Assembly: GCA_029255685.2 (NCBI GenBank)
Contig: CM055318.2
Location: 27,826,001-27,890,000, forward strand
Origin: Silene conica
Lineage: Eukaryota > Streptophyta > Magnoliopsida > Caryophyllales > Caryophyllaceae
Length of the DNA stretch: 64,000 bases
Direction: 5' to 3'
Positions 1 to 11,815 of this stretch are shown here, piece by piece. Position 1 is the first letter of the stretch. Each line of letters starts with the position of its first letter. The notes beneath the pieces were generated by a model. It saw only the letters and a program-made list of their open reading frames with translations. It did no database searches and was not told where the DNA came from. Made by a program: the position numbers and the translations under genes.

Positions 1-689
1 TGCGATATAGAAACAGACGCAGTTCAGTCCCTTTCCTTATTCGCAATTACACAAACACACAAACACACGAATCCTCAATATCGCGAAAACCACCACCACC
101 ACCCTACCCTACCCTACGTGTTCCGGCCACCCTCAACACCACTGTCACCGGATTCCGGCCACCACCACCACCACCGTACTTGTTCTTACCTTCATTCAAC
201 CCATTTAAGGTTTGTATACTCTCTTGAAACTCAATTTCAATTTCAATTTTTTGTTTGATTGTTGGTTTGTTTTGTGCATTTAGTGATTGTAGTAGGTTAT
301 TAAGACCGTCTTAGCTTATTAGGTTGTGATTAATTAGGTATTAGAAGCCAATTAGCATATTAATTAGATAATTGTGGGTTAGGGTTTATAAGAAGTTTGA
401 AGATGATGATGTTGTTAGCCTTATTGATGTTGGTTAATTAGATTAAAGTAGTCGATTAGGATGTTTAATAGCTTATTAGGATGTTAGTTAGATTATACTA
501 GCTTATTAAGACCGTCTTAAATTAGCTTATAAGTTTGTGGTTAATTGTATAATTGGAAATTGTTGTTAATAAATTGTTATTATTATGTGATTGAGGTTGT
601 TCTTCAATTAAGTGAGTGTAATTTTAATTTAGATATATGTATTTTTAGTGTTGAAAATTATTTTTTGGGTTTTTTTTGTTTAGATTAAA
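1..689 (+). other. Leader of the TNP2 gene, probable 5' UTR with one intron
   Basis: No ORF of note starts here. A pyrimidine- and CCA-rich stretch (about 1-209) is followed by a T-rich segment with a possible donor (AAG/GTTTGT at 209/210) and a good acceptor (TTTGTTTAG ending at 683), six bases before the TNP2 start codon at 690. I read this as an untranslated first exon and a leader intron of about 474 bases. The 5' end of transcription cannot be seen. No promoter element is assigned. Confidence 0.45.
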
Positions 690-3600
690 ATGAAGAGATT
701 GGAACGTTCATGGATGTATGATGGAGGGTTATTAGATAATAAGAAGAGACGTTCTAATGCTAGGTTTATAGAGGGTGTTGCCGAGTTTATTGAGTTTGCT
801 AAGCAACAAGAGGAGTATGACTCGTTAGAAAATAAACTTAGGTGTCCTTGTAGCAAATGTCGAAATATGAAATACCTATATGTCATTGAGGTACAAGAAC
901 ATCTCTATACAAATGGGTTTCGTCCAAATTATTATAATTGGATTTCTCATGGAGAAGCCTATTCCCCAATTCACGAACAACCTCACATCGAACATGTTGA
1001 CGAAAACCCATATAGAGATATGGTTGTTGATGCCTTGGAGTTTAATGTAGTCAATAATGACGATGACCGTGTAGCCTTGAATGAAGAGCAACCTCCAAAT
1101 CCCCAAGCAAAGGCTTTTTTTGACATGTTAAAAGCTGCGGAACAACCTTTATACGAAGGGAGCAGAATGTCATTATTACAAGCCGCCTCTAGGATAGTAA
1201 CCTTGAAGTGTGAGCATAATATGCCATTTACTGCCGTTGATGGTATTGCTTCTTTCCTTGAGGATGCTATCCCCGAAGATAACGTCATGACTCGAAGTTT
1301 CTACAACACCAAAAAAGTAGTTAAAGGTCTTCAGTTACCACATCAAAAGATCGATGCTTGTCCCGAAGGATGTATGTTGTTTTGGAAAGATGATGCGTTA
1401 CTTGACAAGTGCAGAAAATGTGGAAGGGATAGATTTCAGACAAGCGATGGAGATGTTGTTTTCAAAACGAAAAAAAGCAACAAGAGTGGTAATAGGGGTC
1501 AAAAGTGTAAGAAACCGATAGCAGAAAATCAATTAATTTACCTTCCTCTTTCCCCTAGGCTTCAAAGAATTTATTCTACCAAAAAACTTGCCGAACAAAT
1601 GACATGGCACAAAGAAAATCCACGTACTCCTGGGAAGATGTGTCATCCAAGTGACGGGGAAGAATGGAAACGATTTGATCAAATCTATCCTGAATTTGCC
1701 GAGGAACCCCGGAATGTGCGACTTGGCTTGTGTACGGATGGATTTAGTCCTTTTACCCAATTTGGTAAGAATTACTCTTGTTGGCCCGTAATGGTCACAC
1801 CATACAACTTACCGCCTTGGTTATGTATGAAAAGAGAATTCATTTTCTTGTCTCTCATTATTCCCGGTCCTAAAAATCCGAAAGGACATTTGGATGTTTA
1901 TTTACAACCATTAGTGGAAGAATTGAGACAATTGTTGGAAGTTGGGGTGGAAACATATGATGTTTTCAGAAAGCAGAATTTTCAACTAAGAGCTTCACTT
2001 TTATGGACAATAAACGATTTTCCCGTATATGGTATGCTATCTGGCTGGGCTACTGCGGGACAAAAAGCATGTCCTCGTTGCATGGGTGAAAGTAAAGCTT
2101 TTTGGCTTCCGAATTCCAAGAAAATTAGTTGGTTTGATTGTCATAGATGCTTTTTACCACTAAATCATTCTCTTAGGAGAAACAAGAAAGCTTTCAAAAA
2201 AGGGAAAGAGGTACTTGATGATGCCCCAGACCATCTTCCGGGTGATGAGGTATGGGAGTTGATATGTGATTTCCCATCTTCTATTGATGGTACTGAAGAA
2301 GAGTTTAAAGAACTCAAAAAGAAGAAAAATGGTTGGTTTAAAAGAAGCATATTTTGGGACCTTCCATATTGGAAAACAATGTTAATCAGACACAACTTGG
2401 ATGTGATGCATATAGAAAAGAATTTTTTTGAGCAATTAATTGACATGATCATGGATGTCGAAGGCGAAACATGTGACACTATTGGATCAAGAAAAGACTT
2501 GAAGTTGTTTTGTGATCGTCCCAAATTACATATTCGCAATGATGGGTCCAAGCCAAAAGCCATTTACACTTTGGACAAACCACAAAGGAAGGTATTATGT
2601 GAGTGGTTACGAAATCTGAAATTCCCCGATGGATATGCTTCAGATTTTCGTCGATGTGTTGATCTTAAGAGGCTCAGGTTACAAGGCATGAAAAGTCATG
2701 ATTGTCATGTATTCATGGAGCGACTATTACCCGTTGCTTTGAAACATCTCCTCCCAACCACGGTATGGAATGCAATTGTTGAGATTAGTCAATTTTTTAG
2801 AGATCTATGTTCGTCCTCAATATGTGTTGATGACATGATTCGTCTCGAAGATCAAATACCACTAATATTATGTAAGCTTGAGATGATCTTTCCCCCTTCA
2901 TTTTTCAACTCAATGGAGCATCTACCGGTCCATTTGCCCTACGAAGCCAAAGTTGGAGGACCCGTTCAATATAGATGGATGTATCCATTTGAAAGGTAAT
3001 ACTAAGAGTATTACATATTTTTGAAATTTTAGATTTACTAATATATTACAAACTTTAATTAACAACAACGTAATGAATTATATATAGGTTTCTTAATCAT
3101 TTGAAGAAAAAGATTGGAAACAAAGCAAAGGTTGAAGGTTCTATATGCAATGCTTATTTAACGGAAGAGATTGCAAATTTTTGTTCTCTCTACTTTGAAA
3201 AACATATAGAAACCAAAGCAAAAAACTTGAATCTTGATGAAGCAGATGAAGTTGATACAAGTATACCCGAGTTTTTTCAAACTCAAGATGGTGAAGGTTG
3301 TTCCTCTAAAGGTGGAACGAGATATTTGGATGAGAAGGAATACAATCGTGCTCACTTATACGTTCTATCAAATAGCGAGATCTTAGAGCCATATGAAACG
3401 AAGTTTGTGGATGATTTCATTAAGGAACATCCTAATGTAAGTAGGGATGATGTTTGGGATAAACATGAAGACAAATTCCCAAAATGGTTTCTGAACCATG
3501 TGCTTGAGTTCAATATCGAAGATGATTTGATAAGGAGTTTAGCCTTCGGTCCTTCACGCTTGGTTAAGACGCGGAACCGATATTCAGTTAATGGATTTAA

Positions 3601-4264
3601 TTTCCACACATTCGACCATGGTAAGGGTAAGGCTAGATGCAATTATGGTGTTACTATTTCTTCCGTTGATGACCACGAATACTATGGTATTATAGAGGAC
3701 ATTTTTGAGATGTCTTACAATGGTCGTGATCGAGCTTACAAGACTACCTTATTCAAGATTGAGTGGAAGGATAATTCCCCGGCTGGAATGAGAACACATG
3801 AATGTTACAAGCTTGTAGAAGTGAATCGTACCCGAACATACCCTAAGTATGATCCATTTATACTTGCACATCAGGCTCAACAAGTGTATTTCGCTTCCTA
3901 TCCAAGCACGACAAAAGATAGAAATAGTAAGGCATGGTGGGCAGTCATTAAGACAAAGGCACGATCACAAATTGATACCTCCTTTTTTCAAGAAGAAATA
4001 GTAACAAATGGGACAATTTTGTCTCCAACAGACGAAATCATTCATCATAATGAAGATGAAGATGATGATGAGTTGGAAGAGGAGGAGGATAATGAGACTA
4101 TGAATATTGAGTTGGAAGAAGGATGGGAGGAAGTTGAAGAAGTAGTGAGAGTGCATGATAATGACGATGTTGGTGATGATGATGACAATGAGGATGAGGA
4201 TGAGGATGAGGATGTTGGTGATGATGATGATGAAGATCTAGAAGAGGATGAGGATGATGATTAA
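690..4264 (+). CDS. TNP2-type CACTA transposase (two exons)
   Basis: This is the catalytic transposase of the element. Exon 1 is 690-2995 and exon 2 is 3088-4264, joined by a 92-base GT-AG intron. The junction falls in the conserved motif PFER/FLNHLKKKIG, and the frame stays open across it, giving about 1160 residues, the usual size for the family. Domains in order: a transposase-associated N-terminal domain (about residues 8-90, WMYDGG...CPCSKC), a zinc-ribbon-like CPEGC...CRKC pair (about 225-247), the Transposase_21 core with acidic candidates in CTDGFSPF (Asp about 350) and HNLDVMHIEKN (Asp about 571), then DUF4218-like and DUF4216-like regions in exon 2. The C-terminus is an almost purely acidic Asp/Glu tail (about 4040-4264). 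No stop or frameshift interrupts it, so it may still be functional. The ATG at 690 follows the leader intron and starts the first conserved domain. Confidence 0.9.
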
Positions 4265-4361
4265 TTTGGTATATAATAGTTGTACAATTTAAATTCATGC
4301 TTGATATGTTTATTTGATGTTTTTTCTTCTCCTACTAATATTTTCATTTATGTGATTGTAG

Positions 4362-5948
4362 ATAGCAGGAGGTCGAGGTAGAGTGCGAGGCGGTGGCAGT
4401 AATCGTGCTAATATTTCATCCGTGCAAGAAGAAGAGGAACCAGTAGAAGAAGAGGTACAGATTGAGCCTCAAGTGGATGAGGACTCGGACGATGGTATAC
4501 CGATTCAGTACACCCAGGATAACCGGATTATACTTGATCCGGCGGGACTATGGTAAGTGTTGTTGTTTATTATATGTGTATTATTCAATTTTTAAAGTAA
4601 TAAAATGATTTGTTTTAATTAACAATTTCTGTTACAGGTTTAGACATCAGACTCCTCGTCGAGGGGTCGTTGCTAGCACAAAGGAGAACTTGTTAGGTCC
4701 TGTGCCTACTTCTTGGGGGAAAGCTAGCAAGGCTCAAAAAGAAGCTTGGTTCAATGCGTATCGGGTAATTGCATTAATTATAGTTAGTTGTTTTTTAACT
4801 CATTAAGCTAACTACTAATTACATTAACTGTTTTTTTTTTTTTTTGTAGCAATCTTTCTATTGGGCTCCTGAACATGAACAATCCGTCCTTGAGAGATAC
4901 CATGAAGTTGGTAAAACAAGATATAGAGACTATATCTACAAGATTGTTACAAGAAAGAAGGAACCGAATCATCTAAAAGGTACATGTAATATATAAGTTT
5001 TGTCACTTGTAAATACAAGAATTAATGAAATATCTTAATACTACTAACATACTTTTTAATTGTAGGTGAGAAATATCAAGATCTCATGAAGCGACGCGAG
5101 ACTCCCGAGTTCCAAGCCGTGTCCGCTCAAAAGAAGATGAACAAAAGAAGAGGGAAGAAAGATGCGGAGGTCGAGCCTACCCATCACGGGGGATCACGAT
5201 CATTTTTGACGCGTATTTTTAGTGTAAGTCTTGAATGAATACTTCTTTTTTGAATGAATATACTATACTTCTTATATTAACAATTTTCCCTATTTAGGGA
5301 GGGAAGAAGAAGAAGGATAGCAGCAACAACGACGACGGCGGCAACAAAGACGGCGGCAAGAAGCCGATGATGACGATGCCCGAAATTTTCCTTGACACGC
5401 ATTCCAAGGTCAACGAAAAGACGCAAAGAAGAATATGGATTAAGGCGAAGGACAAAGAGTTATATGTAAGATAGTTTCTCTCAACTAATGATGTTTTTTT
5501 GTTACCTTCGTCAATGATTGTTTTTACTTAACTAATAATAGTTTTCTTAATGTTATAGGAGAAATATGAGGCAGAGAAAGAGGCCCACCCTGAGCGGGAT
5601 GATAATGAAATTTGGTTCAAATTGGTGGATGGTTACAAGAAGGGTATGGTATATGGGGCCGGACAAGCTCATGGGGTGTTTTACAAGGAACCGGCTAGAA
5701 GGTCCTCATATGAGCCGCGCGAAACCTACGAGCCGTCTCTTGTAAGTAAATTGCAATCACAACTTGACCGAGAAAGAGCGGAAAGAGATGAGGAAATGCG
5801 GTTGATGAAAGAACGTCTTAAGGCCATGGAGACGTATTTCTACTCTTGCAACCCCGGTTCCCAGCCATTTAATGAAGATCCTAATGATCCAAGAGGAAAG
5901 GGAGGAGACGGGAGTGGAGCTAGCATGGGATTTCAAGCAGTTAATTAG
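4362..5948 (+). CDS. TNPA-like / plant En-Spm transposase protein (six visible exons, first exon unknown)
   Basis: This is the DNA-binding accessory protein of the CACTA element, related to the plant Transposase_24 (Ptta/En_Spm) family. Consensus splice sites join 4362-4552, 4638-4764, 4850-4979, 5066-5223, 5298-5465 and 5559-5948 into one open frame. Recognisable stretches are FRHQTPRRGV, WFNAYR/QSFYWAPEHE, a Lys-rich linker with Asn/Asp/Gly runs (about 5300-5360) and a C-terminal KGMVYGAGQAHG...SLVSKLQSQLDRERAERDEEMRLM helix, probably a coiled coil. The first visible exon opens directly after an acceptor (ATTGTAG at 4361) and has no ATG, so the start codon lies in an upstream exon. Sharing a leader with TNP2 by alternative splicing, as in En/Spm, is possible but not shown. 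The stop is TAG at 5946-5948. Confidence 0.75.
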
Positions 5949-6177
5949 TTTAGTAACCTAGGAAAAATTGTCGAACGTGGAGATTTATTAGTTTAGTTAA
6001 CGTGTTCATGTAATTTGATAACGGTTCTCTTTTTTTATAAAAGGAGATTTGGTTGTTGATTCAAAAGGTGTTCGTCACCAATTGCTGGTTACTTTCTGGT
6101 TGCAGGTGTACTGATATTATTTCGTATTGGATTTGGCAAAAACGAAATAATGATTTTCATGAAAAATGCTCAGGAAT

Positions 6178-6540
6178 TTTGGCGACTGAAATGAAGTAAT
6201 GGCGACTGAAATCAGTCGCCAAAACAGAGCACAAGAAACCAAAGCCCCTGGAAAGTCAGGAGCATTGGCGACTGAACAGGGGGAATTGGCGACTGAAGTC
6301 TGTCGCCAATTTGGCGACTGCTTCATTTCTGTCGCCAATTTGGCGACTGCCCTGTCTGTCGCCAAATTGTGTCGTTGGCGACTACCCTGTCTGTCGCCAA
6401 ATTTGGCGACGGATTTCAGTCGCCCGAATTTTTTTGGCGACAAAAGTCAGCGACAACTGTTTGGCGACTGTTGTCCGTCGCCAATAGGTGTTTTGCGACA
6501 GATTTCAGTCGCCAATATTTGTCGCCCGATTGTGTTTTCG
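6178..6540. repeat. Subterminal repeat array of CACTA element F
   Basis: About 19 copies of the hexamer GGCGAC or its complement GTCGCC lie in 360 bases, many as facing pairs such as GGCGACTGAAATCAGTCGCC at 6201. Such arrays are the usual binding targets of TNPA proteins in plant CACTA elements. Short open frames through this region (for example 6199-6546) only reflect the repeats and are not genes. Confidence 0.85.
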
Positions 6541-6548
6541 TTGTAGTG
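6535..6548 (-). repeat. Right terminal inverted repeat of CACTA element F
   Basis: On the minus strand the element begins CACTACAACGAAAA. This marks the exact right boundary of the transposon, directly next to the subterminal array. Confidence 0.85.
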
Positions 6549-6814
6549 AATTAGTGTAATTTTATCGACCGAGAGTTCTAAAAGTAGAATCGATTAAGGG
6601 GTTAATCTACCGAGTCACATTAATGAGAGATGTATCGGCTAAACTGTGCCCGAGTTGGTGTGTATTTGGGTCTCGGGATCATTTACTTAATTGGGTAAGA
6701 GATCATTAAGTAGATGGTTAACTTGTTTAAAATTTACAAGTTTATTTATTAAAACGATAATTGTGTTTTAATTCCTTTATTTTATTGTAGTTCATTTTCG
6801 ACTTTCAATCATCA
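6549..6814 (+). other. Leader of copia element E
   Basis: This AT-rich stretch between the CACTA end and the gag start codon has no ORF. An acceptor-like TTATTGTAG at 6782-6790 lies about 25 bases before the gag ATG. It probably belongs to the untranslated leader of E. Confidence 0.4.
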
Positions 6815-7745
6815 ATGGCAAATAACGCTCCACCACTCCCCCACCACGTTTCATGGCTTCGGTCTTTTATGGATCGTTGCAAGCTTGAGAAGCATGGCGC
6901 CAATTTTAAGGATTGGGACGCCCAATTGGTATTGGCCGCGGAAGCCGACGATAAGACTCGTTATCTTACCATTGCCGCTCCTCCCACTCCCGGTGCTCGT
7001 TCATCGGAAGCGACTCGTGAGGCCTATGAGACCTACATGAAGGAGTCACATGCTTTAAAGAACGTGCTTATATTTTCGATGGAGCCGGATCTCCAAAGAA
7101 GAATGATTAAGCTAGCCACGGCTAATGAGATTTACTCTAAAATTGCGACCATGTTTTCGCAAGCTCCTAGGGTAATCCAATATGAGGCGGCCTCCGCATT
7201 CTTTGATTTGACCCTAAAAGAAGGTCAAAGAGTTAGTCCTCGTGTGCTCAAAATGGTTGAGCTAGCCGAAACCTTGAAGTTGCAAGAGGTGAATGTTCCC
7301 GACTCGCTTATTATTGACAAAATCCTTCACTCCCTCAACAAAGTGAAATCGTATGTTCAATTTCGGGTAAATTATAACATGCGCAATCAAGAAACCTCCT
7401 TGGACGAGTTACATCAGATGTTGGTCCAAGCGGAGAGAGATATGGGACTTAATGAGAGTTCCACAAAGGATGTTCTAAATATCGAGACGAAAAGCAAAGG
7501 GAAGTTTAAGCGCAAGGCTAACAAGGGTAAAAATGTCAAAGCCTTCAAACCCGCATCTCCTAAAGAGAAGACTTTTAATTACGACAGGTGCTTCTTCTTC
7601 GTCGTCATCAAAGATTGAAGACAAGTGCCATTATTGCACTAAGATGGGGCATTGGAAGCGCAATTGCCCGAAGTATCTCCATGACCTCAAAGCCGGAAAT
7701 GTTCTTGCAGTAGGTATTAATTCTTGTCTAATTCATGTTATTTAA
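6815..7745 (+). pseudogene. Copia gag with zinc knuckle, frameshifted
   Basis: The ORF at 6815-7618 encodes a 267-residue copia-type capsid precursor. Recognisable parts are the N-terminal WLRSFMDRCKLEKHGANFKDWDAQL and the UBN2-like helical body (PDLQRRMIKLATANEIYSKI, VNYNMRNQETSLDELHQML), followed by a Lys-rich tail. The nucleocapsid knuckle CHYCTKMGHWKRNC (C-x2-C-x4-H-x4-C) lies just downstream in a different frame (ORF 7533-7745), so a small indel around 7580-7610 separates capsid from nucleocapsid. The protein would package element RNA in virus-like particles. No pol follows. The ATG at 6815 is the first in the frame and has a typical gag N-terminus. Confidence 0.8.
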
Positions 7746-10096
7746 TCAATTTTTGTATAGTGATACAAGTTATTAATTCTTACCCGTTTATAAATTGTTT
7801 TAAAGGGGCTCCTACCAAAGACAAAGGCAAGGAGAAAGCGAAGGACGCTTGAAGTTCCTTCCATGGATGGCTATGGTAGCATCCAAGATTGAAGACATAA
7901 AGAGCATAGCTCTAATTTTTCATTTTGATGTCTTCTTTCATTTTGCATTTTAATTTAAGAACTTTGTATTTCTTGTACGACAAGAATCTTGTTGAAACAA
8001 TTGTTGTATTAGTGGTGACTTGGTTTTCAACCCAAGTCATCCTTTTGTTCTTAATCAAACATGTTTGGTTGTTTTAAAATGCTCTTATGATACATAACAT
8101 GAGTTGATACGATTTTCATAGATCGTAATTAAGTACCTTGAATAATTCACCGTACAATAGACATGATAGGATCATTATAAAAGTAATACGACTTACTTAA
8201 AAACGAGAATTGCATCCCGTGAAATACTTCAAATTCAAACATAAGAACATTAGTTCATTATAAGATTTTCACCTTAAATGAATGAGAGTACTAATGTCTC
8301 ACTACTCACATAATTCTTTATCCAATACATTGTTAACGGGCGAAAATTCTATCCTTCTTAAATAACGGTTATTTTAAAGGATAGAGTGGGAGAAATTCTA
8401 CGCCCGCAAACCAATGAAATAAACATAGGATCTTAGAGAAGAGTCCTATAAAGAGTCCTTAAGAAGAACTCTAAGAGATTGGACAGAAGAAATTACGCCA
8501 GGACACAAAAAGGAAATGTTCCATATGTTGTCATTAGTTCCTAGAGAGGACAAAGGGAACCGCGAGTGTTAACGGAAGGAAATCGTTTCCATGATGTTAA
8601 TGTTTCTGTTTTATAAAGATAATAGAGGAGAAATCATCTCTGTTCTCGTGGGAAGGAAAATGAAAAAAAATGAAATGTTCATTATGACTTGAGAAGATGT
8701 TTGAAGATGTTACCTAATCACTATGAAGATAGTGGGAGTTATTAAACTATTAGATAGTGATACGAAATTCAGTGGGAGAAAAGTTATTAAGGAAACGAAA
8801 CCTACCATTTAGAAAGAATGATGATTCTTTAAAGGATATGAGGTTTTCAATCCTAGATGAATGTATGTAATAAGAACATAAATCATAAGTGAGTTTATTA
8901 TACGATAATGAAACGTCACCGATCAGTTAACAAGGTTTGGATTTGAATCCAAGATATGAAAATGTTAATTCATATAACCTTGATTAAAATGCCAAAGGTT
9001 GAAACAAAACCTAAGGTTCTCGAGGAGAACTAATGGATCGAATCTAGGTTAACTACAATATGAATTCTAGTACAATATGACTGTGTTCATATGGATGACA
9101 TGTCATGAGTTTTAAGAAAACAGTGGGAGCTTCCTTAAAGAAAGGAGACTCAAGTCGAGTATAAAGACTTGAAATGTACTTGAATAAGATCATATTATAA
9201 TAGATAATATGAGTCAAAAGGAAACCAAAATTTGTAGGTTAAAAGAAGTGAATATATGGTATATTGACATCACAAACCATTAATACAAATTGATGTATGA
9301 TCATCAAAGATTGTTTATGTGGAGCAGCAATATCGTATTGACTGTTCGCACTTAACAATCACTCTTATCGTTTGAGTTATTATTATTATTATTAACTCAC
9401 AATTTATACTTTGTGAAATCTAAATGGGTTGTAATAGACAATTTTGAACCCCATAAGTGAACTGGATTAACTTAGTATAGCCCATAGTCGCTTGTATGAG
9501 GTGACATCTCGAAGCGACTAGAGTGTGAGGCGATTGATGGCAAGTTCAAATGTCATAGAGTCATATGGGATGACTAGTCGATCACATAGACAGACTGTGT
9601 GACACTTTGTCGGGCATTTAGTGACCGCTTATAGAGTTCTGGAAATTTTATAATTAGCCTGGTCGTGGCGAGAGCTACTATATTATTCACATAAGTCGAT
9701 TCTTTGACTTGAGACTGTTCGCCCAAGGTGATGCAGCCTCAGATTGACTTTGATTTTAGCTCTACGATCAACCGTTAAAGGGGGTCAAATAGGCTTCTTT
9801 TGGGTCATGATGGACTGTGTTAGTCGAAGGGAACAGTAGGAGAGGAATTGTCCAATCCCTCGTCGGGGTTGTCTTAAATAACAAGGCCACTCGAGGAGAA
9901 GTTTAGCTGAAAATGCGTGGCCACGCTCGGAAGGTATCTATGGTAGATATTTACGGTCAAAGCAGTTAAATCTCTAGATCGAGAAAAACCGCTCAAGATA
10001 TGATCAAATGCAAGTACGACCTGGAAGACACCTTGCATTGAGTGGGAGATGACGTAATAGGACAAGAGAATTGGTGACGCACACTTGTCGAGGACA
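7746..10096 (+). other. Non-coding interior of copia element E
   Basis: About 2.35 kb without recognisable coding content. Short ORFs near 9874-10218 on the minus strand match nothing I know. A conspicuous feature is repeated AGTGGGAG, identical to the polypurine core at the LTR edge, at 8385, 8731, 8771, 9122 and 10041. Nothing else is assigned. Confidence 0.6.
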
Positions 10097-10106
10097 AGTG
10101 GGAGAT
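10097..10106 (+). promoter_or_regulatory. Polypurine tract of copia element E
   Basis: AGTGGGAGAT lies directly before the 3' LTR start TGTTGGGA. It is the usual plus-strand primer site of plant copia elements. Confidence 0.75.
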
Positions 10107-11338
10107 TGTTGGGAAATGTGTCCTCAACAATAGTGCGATCACGACAGTGATAAAAATCATTGTCATAAATCTTATGAAAAGAATATGCAAGGGACGATCC
10201 GATATTTGATATAGTCAACTGACCAACATTAATCGGTAATGATTGGCTGACTAGAGTTTGACATTACTGTCGTATGACGGTGGTGGTCAGTTGATCCCTT
10301 TAGGTCACACCTTTAGGACTAACCCCTTAAACGTATATTGATTAATTGTATAGGATACAAATTGATCGATATTCTTAAAACCGTATATTGAGAATTCAGA
10401 GGTTGAATCTTAAAGTAAGATTTATATTTGAAATTGAAATGTGTCAATTGTCAAATATTAAACGATATTTTAGAAATATCAAAATTAGTATAATGAATGC
10501 TTCGTGGTTATAACAAACGTTGTTAATATATCGTATCAATGATTATTACGATAACCATATGTTGGGACAGTAATTTCGAATTACTTAATAATTAATTAAA
10601 TGTGATTTAATTAATTTAGAAATATTATTTATGTGATAAATTTATATTTTTAAATTAATACAATTTAATTATGTCACATAAGATGTTACATATTAGTAAA
10701 TTGTATAAATTACAAATCGTAAAATGAAAGTCCATTTTACGTTTGTGTGTGTGTGCCGTGACAAGTGTATTATAAGAGATATTACGTATGACATTTTATC
10801 TTATAATTGTTGTTTACATTTTATGTGATGTGACTATACCTTGTGCATATGAGTAAGACAATATGGACTAATATCCTTCCCATGCACTTGAAGTACACGG
10901 CACACCCACCCCAACCAAAACCTATTCTCTCTTTATATATATGTGATACTTCACATACTAAGAGACTAATCCTCATATATTTTCTAGAGTAAGAAAATAC
11001 AACAACCTCCTAAATACTACTTAGATAATATTTGTAGTATACTAATATATTATTATTAGTATCCTAATTCCGTCCTCTAGTTTCGGGTTCGGATATTTGG
11101 TCCGTTTAAGGTAAGGTCTTGGTGTTTACGTATTGGAGGCAAGCTTACTTGGTTACTTTTGGAGGATCGTCCTAGCAATATTTCGGACCGTTTGTAAGAA
11201 TACGATTCTCTTTAATTCCGCTTTAGTTTTGCATGCATAAGGTCTTGAGTATAATTAATATGAGATTAATTAAAATGTAAAATAATTAGTAAGACTACAT
11301 TATTAGGATAACAAGTATGACTACATAAGTTCCCTTCA
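10107..11338 (+). repeat. 3' LTR of copia element E
   Basis: The LTR starts TGTTGGGAAA and ends CCCTTCA, giving TG...CA ends with imperfect inverted terminal repeats and a length of 1232 bases. A TATA-like CTTTATATATATG lies at 10931-10943. The right boundary is supported because the sequence from 11339 on (GGTCCCACCGTCG) aligns with the interior of the D 3' LTR near 18763. Confidence 0.75.
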
Positions 11339-11685
11339 GGTCCCACCGTCGTTTACAGACCCGGTGTCAGAGGTGCTAGGGGTGGTGGTTTTGGTTTGTG
11401 TCGGGCGTGGTACTGGTGTCAACAGGGGTTTTAGCGCAAGCAGTTTGAGGTGGTTGGGTGAGGAACCGTGTCTGTTTAGGACCTCTGTTCACCTCGCCGG
11501 CGGTAGAAGACCAGACTGCCTGTGGTCGCAAAGGTGTTTGGTGGTTCTGGGTACGATGGCTGGTGGTTGTTAGTGGTTGTGGTGGTGTGTTACGGTGGCT
11601 GTAGGGGGGTAAACGGGTCGTGGGTCGTGGTCGGTTTAAGGGCTGTTTGGGTGTTTTGTTTTATTATTATTTTCATTAACGTTAA

Positions 11686-11686
<1 letters not shown>

Positions 11687-11744
<58 letters not shown>

Positions 11745-11767
11745 TTATTATAATTATTATTATTTTA

Positions 11768-11813
<46 letters not shown>

Positions 11814-11815
11814 TA
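11687..11815. repeat. (TTA)n microsatellite in the D 5' LTR
   Basis: A nearly pure run of ATT/TTA triplets with a few interruptions. The same place in the other LTR (about 19090-19218) holds a similar but shorter run. Long Ile/Leu-only frames here are artefacts of the repeat. Confidence 0.9.

Larger units (their letters stand above)
1..6548 (+). mobile_element. CACTA (En/Spm) transposon F, right part; left end outside the window
   Basis: The right end is sharp: the last 14 bases (6535-6548) read CACTACAACGAAAA on the minus strand, the CACTA-type terminal inverted repeat. It is preceded by a dense array of GGCGAC/GTCGCC motifs. Inside lie the two genes expected of an autonomous plant CACTA element, a TNP2-type transposase and a TNPA-like protein, both on the plus strand. 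No matching left terminal repeat is present near base 1, so the element starts upstream. The three bases after the end are AAT, a candidate 3-bp target duplication that cannot be confirmed. It appears to sit in the leader of copia element E, which resumes at 6549. Confidence 0.9.
6549..11338 (+). mobile_element. Ty1/copia element E, right part, gag-only
   Basis: A copia gag ORF near the left edge, a long non-coding interior, a polypurine tract (AGTGGGAG at 10097) and a 3' LTR (10107-11338) define the element. No protease, integrase or reverse transcriptase motif is visible between gag and the LTR, so it resembles non-autonomous gag-only LTR elements or is heavily decayed. The 5' LTR and primer site are not in the window; CACTA element F lies where they should be. 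The right end abuts gypsy LTR sequence that continues at 11339, so E was inserted into the 5' LTR of element D. Confidence 0.75.

Noticed and set aside
4098..4298. His/Pro-rich minus-strand ORF that could bind metal
   Set aside because: It is the antisense shadow of the Asp/Glu tail of TNP2.
6117..6554. Open frames on both strands near the end of element F
   Set aside because: They run through the GGCGAC/GTCGCC repeat array; the peptides are only translations of the repeat.
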